Origin: CALBZE01 sp036381255
Lineage (GTDB): Bacteria > Gemmatimonadota > Gemmatimonadetes > Longimicrobiales > RSA9
Direction: 5' to 3'
Length of the DNA stretch: 64,000 nucleotides
Assembly: GCA_036381255.1 (NCBI GenBank)
Contig: DASVDG010000077.1
Span: 72,606-136,605 of the forward strand
Shown: positions 16,987 through 24,287 of the stretch, piece after piece
Layout: each line of letters opens with the position of its first letter
How positions within the stretch are numbered: position 1 is the stretch's first letter
The notes under the pieces: model-generated
Databases searched by the model: none
What the model saw: only the letters and a program-made list of their open reading frames with translations
What the model was told of the DNA's origin: nothing
Position numbers and translations under genes: made by a program

Positions 16987-18270
16987 TTGGAGGAGCCGTT
17001 CCGTCGCCTGGGCGGCAAGCTCTACTGCGAGGACGTGGCCGCGGATGCACTCGTCGCGGCGCACGGTACGCCGCTGTACGTGTACAGCCGCACGGCGATC
17101 GTCGAGCGGTACCGCGAGCTGGACGCCGCGTTCTCGGGCGTGGATCGCCTCATTGCATACTCGGTCAAGGCGAACGGCAACCTGTCGGTGCTGCGGCTCC
17201 TCGCCGAGCAGGGCGCCGGCGCGGACATCGTGAGCGGCGGCGAGCTGCACCGCGCGCTCCTCGCGGGGATCCCGGCCGATCGGATCGTGTTCAGCGGAGT
17301 CGGGAAGACGGTCGTCGAAATGGCCGCGGCGCTCGAGGCGGGGATCTACGGCTTCAACGTCGAGAGCGAGGGGGAGCTGCGCGCCCTCTCCGCGCTGGCG
17401 GCCGCGACCGGGCGGGAGGCGCCGGTCGCGCTGCGCATCAACCCGGACATCGAGAGCCCCACACCGCACGCGTACACGCGAACGGGCCACCGCGCGACGA
17501 AGTTCGGCATCCCGAGCGAGGACGCGCTTCGCCTGTACCGGCTCGCCGCGGCGCTGCCGGGGATCCGCGTGCGCGGCGTGGACGTGCACATCGGCAGCCA
17601 GATCGTCGACGTCGAGCCCTACCGCCGCGCGCTGCGGCACGTGCTCGAGCTCGTCGACGCGGTCTGCCGGGAGGGCATCGAGCTCGAATACCTCGACCTG
17701 GGCGGCGGGTTCGGCATCTCCTACGGCGATGGCGACGACGCCGTCATCTCGGAATTCGCCGGCGCGCTGCTCCCCGAGCTCTCGAATTCCGGCATGCGGC
17801 TGGTGCTCGAGCCGGGGCGCTTCATCGCGGGCCCGGCGGGCGTGCTCCTGACCCGCGTCCTCTACATCAAGGAGACGGGCGAGAAGACGTTCGTCATCAC
17901 CGACGCCGGGATGAACGACCTGCTGCGGCCGAGCCACTACTCGGGGTATCACGCCGTCGAGCCCGTCGAGCTTCATCCGGGGCGGGAGACCGTGCCCGTC
18001 GATGTCGTGGGGCCGATTTGCGAGACCGGCGACTTCCTCGCCCTGGACCGCCCGCTCGAACGGCCGGAAGAAGGCGAGCTGCTCGCGATCCGGACCGCGG
18101 GCGCGTACGGCTTCTCCATGGCCTCCCAGTACAACGCGCGAGTCCGGCCGGCGGAGGTGCTCGTCGACGGCGACACGTTCCGGCTGATCCGGCGCCGCGA
18201 AACGATCGACGACCTGGTCCGCGGCGAGGTAGAGCTGCTGGAGCCGGCCGGCGGCGACGCAGAACCCTGA
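16987..18270 (+). CDS. lysA: Diaminopimelate decarboxylase
   Basis: About 427 residues from TTG 16987, with the PLP lysine in AYSVKANGN (Lys61), HIGSQI, GGGFGISYG, EPGRFIAGPAG and the substrate-side GPICETGDFLA. It decarboxylates meso-diaminopimelate to L-lysine in the cytoplasm, the last step of the DAP pathway, for which a dapL gene lies at 45.1 kb. The start is uncertain: no convincing ribosome-binding site precedes TTG 16987, and an in-frame ATG at 16936 would overlap proS by 49 bases. The TTG choice gives the usual family length and near-contact with the proS stop. Confidence 0.93.
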   Translation: MEEPFRRLGGKLYCEDVAADALVAAHGTPLYVYSRTAIVERYRELDAAFSGVDRLIAYSVKANGNLSVLRLLAEQGAGADIVSGGELHRALLAGIPADRIVFSGVGKTVVEMAAALEAGIYGFNVESEGELRALSALAAATGREAPVALRINPDIESPTPHAYTRTGHRATKFGIPSEDALRLYRLAAALPGIRVRGVDVHIGSQIVDVEPYRRALRHVLELVDAVCREGIELEYLDLGGGFGISYGDGDDAVISEFAGALLPELSNSGMRLVLEPGRFIAGPAGVLLTRVLYIKETGEKTFVITDAGMNDLLRPSHYSGYHAVEPVELHPGRETVPVDVVGPICETGDFLALDRPLERPEEGELLAIRTAGAYGFSMASQYNARVRPAEVLVDGDTFRLIRRRETIDDLVRGEVELLEPAGGDAEP

Positions 18271-18284
18271 CCGCAGAACGCTGC

Positions 18285-19826
18285 ATGACGAACAGAATCC
18301 TGATCCTCGATTTCGGCTCGCAGTTCACCCAGCTCATCGCGCGTCGGATCCGGGAGGAGCGGGTCTACTGCGAGATTCATCCGCCGACGGTCGGCCTCGA
18401 CTGGATCCGCAAGTGGGACCCCCGGGGGATCATCCTCTCCGGCGGGCCGGCTTCCGTCTACGGCGACGATGGCCCGACGGCCGACGCGGAGCTCCTGACG
18501 CTCGGCGTGCCGGTCCTCGGCATCTGCTACGGCATGCAGCTCATCACCCATCTCGAGGGCGGGCGAGTGCGGCACGGGAAGCGCGAGTACGGCCGGGCGG
18601 AGCTGACGATCGCAGAGTCGAACGACCTCTTCGACGGATTCCAGCCGGGCGAGCAGGTCACGGTGTGGGCGAGCCACGGCGACCACGTGGACGAGCCGCC
18701 GCCGGGGTACCGCACGCTGGCATCGACGCCGTCGTTGCCGGTAGCGGCGTTCTGCGCGGCGGATCGGCCGATCTACGGCGTGCAGTTCCACCCCGAGGTG
18801 GCGCACACGCCGCGCGGTGACGAGATCATCTCGAATTTCGCGTTCCGGATCTGCGGTTGCGAGCCGACCTGGACGGCGGGCTCGTTCATCGAGGAGACGG
18901 TCGAGCGGGTCCGCCGCCAGGTCGGCGAGGACCATGTGATCTGCGGGCTGTCGGGCGGCGTCGACTCATCGGTCGCGGCCGCACTCGTGCACCGCGCGAT
19001 CGGTGACCAGCTCACCTGCATCTTCGTGGACACGGGGCTGCTCCGGAAGGGCGAGCGGGAGACCGTCGAGCGGACGTTCCGTCGCCACCTGGGGATCCGG
19101 CTCGTCGTCGTGGACGCGAGCGCGCGGTTCCTGGAGCGGCTGGAGGGCGTGGAGGACCCGGAGGAGAAGCGCAGGCGTATCGGCGAGACGTTCATCCGCG
19201 TCTTCGAGCAGGCCGCGCGGGAGGCGGGCGCCGAGTCGCGGTACCTGGTCCAGGGCACCCTCTACCCGGACGTGATCGAGTCGCTGTCGGTGAAGGGGCC
19301 GTCGGCCACGATCAAGACGCACCACAACGTGGGCGGTCTGCCCGAGGACATGCCGTTCGAGCTGGTCGAGCCGCTGCGTGAGCTGTTCAAGGACGAGGTG
19401 CGCCAGGTCGGTCGGGAGCTCGGGCTCCCGGAGGAGCTCGTCGGCCGGCACCCGTTCCCGGGGCCGGGCCTCGCGATCCGCGTGCTCGGCACGGTGACCG
19501 AGGAGCGGCTCGCGACGTTGCGCGAGGTCGACGCGATCTACCTGGAGGAGATCCGCGCCGCCGGCCTCTACGATGACATCTGGCAGGCGTTCGCGGTGCT
19601 GCTGCCGGTGCGCAGCGTGGGCGTGATGGGCGACGGCCGGACCTACGAGAACGTCGCCGCGCTGCGCGCGGTCACCAGCCGGGACGGCATGACCGCCGAC
19701 TGGTTCCCGTTCCCGCACGACGTGCTCGCGCGGATTTCTTCGCGGATCATCAACGAGGTCGCGGGGGTGAACCGGGTGTGCTACGACGTGAGCTCGAAGC
19801 CGCCGGCCACCATCGAGTGGGAGTGA
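18285..19826 (+). CDS. guaA: GMP synthase (glutamine-hydrolysing)
   Basis: A 513-residue two-domain enzyme. The N-terminal class I amidotransferase has the catalytic Cys81 (GICYGMQL) and the His/Glu pair in VQFHPEVAHT. The central ATP-pyrophosphatase loop is SGGVDSSVAAAL, and the C-terminal dimerisation domain ends KPPATIEWE, the invariant GuaA tail. It aminates XMP to GMP. Third gene of proS-lysA-guaA, 14 bases after lysA. Length matches orthologues (about 515). Confidence 0.98.
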   Translation: MTNRILILDFGSQFTQLIARRIREERVYCEIHPPTVGLDWIRKWDPRGIILSGGPASVYGDDGPTADAELLTLGVPVLGICYGMQLITHLEGGRVRHGKREYGRAELTIAESNDLFDGFQPGEQVTVWASHGDHVDEPPPGYRTLASTPSLPVAAFCAADRPIYGVQFHPEVAHTPRGDEIISNFAFRICGCEPTWTAGSFIEETVERVRRQVGEDHVICGLSGGVDSSVAAALVHRAIGDQLTCIFVDTGLLRKGERETVERTFRRHLGIRLVVVDASARFLERLEGVEDPEEKRRRIGETFIRVFEQAAREAGAESRYLVQGTLYPDVIESLSVKGPSATIKTHHNVGGLPEDMPFELVEPLRELFKDEVRQVGRELGLPEELVGRHPFPGPGLAIRVLGTVTEERLATLREVDAIYLEEIRAAGLYDDIWQAFAVLLPVRSVGVMGDGRTYENVAALRAVTSRDGMTADWFPFPHDVLARISSRIINEVAGVNRVCYDVSSKPPATIEWE

Positions 19827-19844
19827 TGCGCCGGCACGCGGGGA

Positions 19845-20060
19845 TCATACGCCGTCCCGTTCGGAGTCGATCTGCGACGCGCCTTCGGCCGTGAGCCGCC
19901 GCAGATAGATGCCTGCATAGTTCTCGTCGATCGCCGCCAGTCGGTTCTCGGGCGTGGCCGGGAACTGGGCGTCGCAACGGTCGCAGCGGATGGAACGGGC
20001 ATCGCCCGTGCCGACGAGCCGCCAATTTCCCGTGCATTCGTCGTATGCGTGATCCAACAC
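19845..20060 (-). CDS. Small CxxC (zinc-ribbon-like) protein
   Basis: A 71-residue protein read from GTG 20060 with an AAGGAG site about 10 bases upstream. Residues 22-36 contain a CxxC pair (IRCDRCDAQFPAT) and there is a further Cys9, so metal binding is possible though not a full four-ligand knuckle. It then runs NRLAAIDENYAGIYLRRLTA, a likely helix. It is convergent with guaA (19-base gap) and divergent from the MurE-like gene. I do not recognise the family; the CxxC pair, the ribosome-binding site and the tight fit between genes support it as real. Confidence 0.55.
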   Translation of the reverse strand: MLDHAYDECTGNWRLVGTGDARSIRCDRCDAQFPATPENRLAAIDENYAGIYLRRLTAEGASQIDSERDGV

Positions 20061-20200
20061 CGTACTCCCACTCCTTGATGGTCCCACGCAGGTAATGCCC
20101 ACCGGCGCCACCGGTGACCCCAAGGTGCAATCTCTACGCCACACCCCGCCGGCTCGCCGGGGGTGTATGGAACCTGCGGAGAGCGGGGCGGGAGGTGCGC

Positions 20201-21700
20201 ATGCGCGGCGAGCGGACACGACGATTGGGGGAGCTGGCGGGGGCGCTGTCCGGCCTCGTAGCCGGGGCGGGGGCGGCGGACGTGCGCGTGACCGGCGTGA
20301 CCGCGGACACCCGCACGCTCCGCCCGGGGCAGGTGTTCGTGGCCGTCCGCGGCGCCACAACCGACGGCCACGACCTCCTGCCGGACGCGATCCGGGGCGG
20401 CGCTTCGGCCGTCGTGGTCGAGAGGGAACCCGCCGCGGGCGTGGCGGTCCCGGTCCTCCGCGTCGCCGACGGCCGGACGGCGCTCGCCGAGCTGGCCGCG
20501 GCCTGGTACGGCCGACCCGCGGACCGGTTGTCGCTAGTCGGGATCACCGGCTCCCTCGGCAAGACCTCGACGCTCTCCATGCTGGAGGCCGTGCTCGCCG
20601 CGGCCGGGTTGCGGGCCGGCACGATCGGCTCGCTCGGGATCCGATTCGGCGGCGCCGTCGAGCCGACCCGCCTGACCACGCCCGCGCCGCTCGAACTGCA
20701 CCGCTCACTCGCCCGCTTCACCGACGCCCGCGCCGACCTCGCCGTCATGGAGGTCACCAGTCACGCCCTCGTCCAGGACCGGATTCACGGTCTGACCTAC
20801 GACCTCGGGATCTTCACCAACCTGGTCCCGTTCGAGCACCTCGAGTACCACGGCTCGTTCAGGGCGTATGCGGCGGCCAAGTCGCGGTTCTTCGACCACC
20901 TCGGCAAGGGCGCGCCGTTCATCCACCCGGCCGGCGACCGCGCCGTGAAAGGTCTCGCCCGCGGCCGCGACGTGCGGCCCGTGAGCTGCGGTCCGGGCGG
21001 GCGCGTGTCCGTCCGCGTCGAGCGGCTCGTCCTCGACCGCGGCGGGACGCGGGTCGTCCTCTCCATCCGATCCCCGTTCGCGCGGTTGGACGGCGGCGAC
21101 GTCGAGCCGGTGGAGATCCCGATCGAGCTTCAGGTCCTCGGCCGCCCCAACATCGCGAACGCCGCACTGGCCGCGGCGGCCGGCCTGTGCCTCGGCGCGC
21201 CGCCGTCGGCGGTCCGTGAAGGATTGGCCGGTTTCCGCGCTCCCCGGCGACGGATGCAGGTCGTCCATCGCGGGCGGTTCACCGTGCTCGACGACACCGT
21301 CGGCCACCCGGACAGCATCGGCGCGGTGTTCGAGGTGGCGGAGCGGATCGCGCACCGGCGCCTCCACATCGTATACGCGATCCGCGGTCGGCGCGGCGAG
21401 AAGATCAACCGCCGCGATGCCGAGACCGTGGCCATCTGGGCGCGCCGGATCGGGCTTTCGTCGCTCATCGTGACGGCGAGCGCGGACGCCGCCGACGAGG
21501 CCAACCGCGTCGCCCCCGCGGAACGCGCGGCGTTCCTCGACGGATTGCGACCCTACGGCGTGCCCTTCGAGTTCATGGGCGATCTCGCGGCCGCCGTCGA
21601 TCGGGTCGTCGACGCCGCCGGCCCTGCCGACCTGGTGCTGCTGCTCGGCGCCCAGGGGATGGATCGGGGCGCCGAGATGCTGTGCCGTAAGGTGGCGTGA
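20201..21700 (+). CDS. Divergent MurE-family Mur ligase
   Basis: A 499-residue Mur ligase. An N-terminal UDP-binding-like domain (VTGVTADTRTLRPGQVFVAV, about 30-49) leads to the ATP loop GITGSLGKTST (114-124), the MurE-typical MEVTSHAL (183-190) and a candidate carbamylated Lys at AAAKSRFF (about 227). The C-terminal domain is unusual. Where MurE has an aspartate-tyrosine-alanine-histidine turn this protein has LDDTVGHPDSIGAVF, and the DNPR-type motif that reads the third amino acid is replaced by TASADAADEAN. It probably ligates an amino acid to a nucleotide-linked or similar carboxylate, but substrate cannot be stated. ATG 20201 has GGGAGG just upstream. Confidence 0.8.
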   Translation: MRGERTRRLGELAGALSGLVAGAGAADVRVTGVTADTRTLRPGQVFVAVRGATTDGHDLLPDAIRGGASAVVVEREPAAGVAVPVLRVADGRTALAELAAAWYGRPADRLSLVGITGSLGKTSTLSMLEAVLAAAGLRAGTIGSLGIRFGGAVEPTRLTTPAPLELHRSLARFTDARADLAVMEVTSHALVQDRIHGLTYDLGIFTNLVPFEHLEYHGSFRAYAAAKSRFFDHLGKGAPFIHPAGDRAVKGLARGRDVRPVSCGPGGRVSVRVERLVLDRGGTRVVLSIRSPFARLDGGDVEPVEIPIELQVLGRPNIANAALAAAAGLCLGAPPSAVREGLAGFRAPRRRMQVVHRGRFTVLDDTVGHPDSIGAVFEVAERIAHRRLHIVYAIRGRRGEKINRRDAETVAIWARRIGLSSLIVTASADAADEANRVAPAERAAFLDGLRPYGVPFEFMGDLAAAVDRVVDAAGPADLVLLLGAQGMDRGAEMLCRKVA

Positions 21701-21705
21701 CCGAT

Positions 21706-21756
21706 GCGGAACGGGCCCGTGCGCCCCGGTCCGGGAGCACGGGCCCGCCGTTCCGC
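21706..21756. terminator. Long hairpin between convergent genes (bidirectional terminator)
   Basis: GCGGAACGGGCCCGTGC pairs with GCACGGGCCC...GTTCCGC (17 bp with a 3-base bulge) in the 73-base gap between the stops of the MurE-like gene and the convergent lipoprotein gene. The position suits termination from both sides; there is no T tract. Confidence 0.6.
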
Positions 21757-21773
21757 GGATCGACGCGCGGCCT

Positions 21774-22109
21774 TCAGTCCGGCTCCTGGAGCGAGTCCGG
21801 GATGGTGAGCCGGCCGGCGATCGTGTCCCAGATCTCCGCCATGGCCGGGATGTCTGCGCCGTTCGTCTGGGCGAACTCGAAGAGATCCCGCTCCGTCACC
21901 TCGTAGCGATCCAGGATCTCCATGCGCATGGAATCGAAGGCCAGGCTGTCCGGCGCCTCTCGCGCCGCTTCGCGGAGCGCCGTGTAGACCTCAATGAACT
22001 GCGCGTTCGTCAGCGCCGGCGACTCGTCCGGCGCCGCGGCCGGATCGCCCTGCCCACACGCCGCGAGGAGCAGGAGCCCCGCAAGCCCGATACGACGGAA
22101 CCTCACCAT
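21774..22109 (-). CDS. Putative lipoprotein
   Basis: A 111-residue protein with a basic N-terminus, a hydrophobic stretch and the lipobox LAAC (Cys18), so probably a lipid-anchored envelope protein. The mature part is acidic and helical (ALTNAQFIEVYTALREAARE; DRYEVTERDLFEFAQTNGAD). It overlaps the end of the OPT transporter gene by 7 bases, so the two are translated from one message. I do not recognise a characterised family; a role linked to the transporter is inferred from coupling only. Confidence 0.75.
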   Translation of the reverse strand: MVRFRRIGLAGLLLLAACGQGDPAAAPDESPALTNAQFIEVYTALREAAREAPDSLAFDSMRMEILDRYEVTERDLFEFAQTNGADIPAMAEIWDTIAGRLTIPDSLQEPD

Positions 22110-24085
22110 ACGCGCTGCCGCCTTGCCGTTCGATACAGGATCCAGGAGAGGGCCGCGAAGGCGAGCGTGCCGAGCAGCGGAGCCAGGCCGCCCATCCACC
22201 CGTACCCGACGACCCATGCCGCGGCCGCCGACGGGTCGTCGGGGCCCCAGAAATAGATGGCGATCGCGATGACCACGCCGAGCAGCGCCGCGCCGCCGAC
22301 CATCCCGCTGGAGAAGAGGATCCCCGCCTCGCGCTGCTCGTCCGGCTCCTCGCCCGCGCGCGACGCCTTGTGCTCGACCAGCGCCCGCAGCGCGCCGCCC
22401 ACCATGATCGGCGTGGTCAGCGCGACCGGCAGGTACAGCCCGACCGCGAACGCCAGCGAGGGGAGCCGCAGCACGAATTCGACGATGGCGGCCAACCCCA
22501 CGCCGATGAAGACGAAGCGCCACGGCAGGTCCGCGGCCAGAACGCCGTCGATCACCAGGCCCATGAGCGTGGCCTGCGGCGCCGGCAAGCCGCCCTCGAT
22601 GCCGATCCCGTACGACTCGTTCAGCAGGATGAGCGTGAAGCCCATCACGGCCGCGCTCGTCAGCACGCCGATCATCTCGCCGACCTGCTGTTTCCACGGC
22701 GTCGCGCCGAGCAGGAACCCGGCCTTCAGGTCCTGCGACGTGTCGCCGGCGATCGCGGCCGCGATGCACACCACCGCGCCGACCGCAAGCACCGCGACGC
22801 GCGCGCCGGGCTCGTCGCCCAGGCCGAGCAGCACGAAGGTCAACGCCGTGAGCAGCAGCGTCGCGATCGTCATCCCCGAGACCGGGTTCGACGTCGAGCC
22901 GACCAGCCCGACGATTCGGGACGAGACCGTCACGAAGAAGAACGCGAAGAGCGTCAGCAGGAACGCCGCGAGCAGGTTTACCGGGACGCCCGGCCAGAGC
23001 CACAGCCCGATCGCCGCCGCGACCGCGCCGGCGACGACCCACGGGAACGGGATGTCCCGGTCCGTCCGCGGCGCCGCACCCGCCCCGCCGCCCCCCGCCA
23101 TCTGCGCCACGCCGAGGCGCGCTGATTCCCAGATCGTCGGCAGACTCTTGATCAGCGTGACGATCCCGCCGAAGCCGACCGCGCCCGCGCCGACGTACCG
23201 GATGTACGCGTTCCAGATGTCGCCCGACGCCATCTCCGAGACCGGCACCGTCCCCGGGTAGACGACCCGGCCGCCCGCCCAGTAATTGATCACCGGGATC
23301 AGCACCAGCCAGGCCAGTGCACCGCCGCCGAACATGATCGCGGCGATGCGCGGGCCCACGATGAAGCCGACGCCCAGCAGCTCCGGCGTGAACGAGCCCG
23401 CGATCTCCGCCTTCCCCGGCAGCCGCTGCGACGGCTCCTCCGGCCAGAGGCCGAGCCCCCGGCTGTTCGCGAGGAGCTGGTAAAGCGCGCCGATCCCCAG
23501 CCCGCTGAACACCAGCCGCCCCTTGTCGCCGCCCGCCTCGCCCGCGACCTGCACCTCCGCCGTCGCCAGCCCCTCGGGGTACGGCAGGTTTCCGTGTTCC
23601 CGGACGATGAGGAACCGGCGCAGCGGGATCATGAACAGCACGCCGAGCACGCCGCCGAACAGCGCCAGCACGGAGATCTCGAGCACGTCGACCCGCACGG
23701 CCGGGTCGGTCCGCTGCCAGATGAACAGCGCCGGGATCGTGAAGATCATGCCCGCCGCCAGCGACTCGCCCGCCGAGCCGATCGTCTGGACGATGTTCGT
23801 CTCCAGCACCGTGCCGCGCCGGAGCGCCCGGAACAGTACGATCGCCATGACCGCCGCCGGAATCGACGCGCTCACGGTCAGCCCGACCCGCAGGCCCAGG
23901 TATGCGTTCGCGGCACCGAACACCACGCCGACCACGACCCCGACGAGGATCGCCTTCAGCGTGAGCTCCGGGACCTGCTCCTGCGCGTCGACGTACGGCG
24001 GGTACATCTCGCCGGGAACCGCTTCGTAGGCCTCCGGAGGGAGGCCCGCCTTGCGCGAATCCGACGACACGGGATGTGAGGCCAT
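22103..24085 (-). CDS. OPT family oligopeptide transporter
   Basis: A 660-residue polytopic membrane protein with about 15 hydrophobic segments. OPT-type sequences include ELTLKAILVGVVVGVVFGAA, NAYLGLRVGLTVSASIP and TNIVQTIGSAGESLAAGMIF. The family imports peptides or metal-chelate compounds, probably proton-driven. Among prokaryotic OPTs the substrate is often unassigned. I chose ATG 24085 (MASHPVSS) because CCGGAG lies 8 bases upstream, rather than an in-frame ATG 27 bases earlier. A good promoter lies at 24129-24158 on the same strand. The downstream lipoprotein gene overlaps the end. Confidence 0.92.
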   Translation of the reverse strand: MASHPVSSDSRKAGLPPEAYEAVPGEMYPPYVDAQEQVPELTLKAILVGVVVGVVFGAANAYLGLRVGLTVSASIPAAVMAIVLFRALRRGTVLETNIVQTIGSAGESLAAGMIFTIPALFIWQRTDPAVRVDVLEISVLALFGGVLGVLFMIPLRRFLIVREHGNLPYPEGLATAEVQVAGEAGGDKGRLVFSGLGIGALYQLLANSRGLGLWPEEPSQRLPGKAEIAGSFTPELLGVGFIVGPRIAAIMFGGGALAWLVLIPVINYWAGGRVVYPGTVPVSEMASGDIWNAYIRYVGAGAVGFGGIVTLIKSLPTIWESARLGVAQMAGGGGAGAAPRTDRDIPFPWVVAGAVAAAIGLWLWPGVPVNLLAAFLLTLFAFFFVTVSSRIVGLVGSTSNPVSGMTIATLLLTALTFVLLGLGDEPGARVAVLAVGAVVCIAAAIAGDTSQDLKAGFLLGATPWKQQVGEMIGVLTSAAVMGFTLILLNESYGIGIEGGLPAPQATLMGLVIDGVLAADLPWRFVFIGVGLAAIVEFVLRLPSLAFAVGLYLPVALTTPIMVGGALRALVEHKASRAGEEPDEQREAGILFSSGMVGGAALLGVVIAIAIYFWGPDDPSAAAAWVVGYGWMGGLAPLLGTLAFAALSWILYRTARRQRVW

Positions 24086-24128
24086 CGCGCGCTCCGGAAA
24101 TAGGTTACGCATGCGGTGCGGTGGGCGA

Positions 24129-24158
24129 ACCGTACGCCCGGGACCCGCCGCCTGTCAA
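24129..24158 (-). promoter_or_regulatory. Sigma-70-type promoter for the OPT operon
   Basis: On the minus strand, TTGACA (24158-24153) and TACGGT (24134-24129) are separated by 18 bases, about 45 bases before the OPT start codon. The -35 box is a perfect consensus. Confidence 0.6.
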
Positions 24159-24200
24159 GGCAAACATCGCACGCCCGAGATCGGCGGGCGCTACACGCGA

Positions 24201-24230
24201 TTGCGGTACGCCGCCCCGCCACGCTATGTT
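24201..24230 (+). promoter_or_regulatory. Sigma-70-type promoter for the M14 peptidase gene
   Basis: TTGCGG and TATGTT separated by 18 bases, with the -10 box 57 bases before the start codon. It lies back to back with the OPT promoter, making a divergent control region. Confidence 0.5.
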
Positions 24231-24287
24231 CCGCGCGACCCGCGACCGTGGAACCGGTTCGACGCACACCATTTACGACCACGCCCC

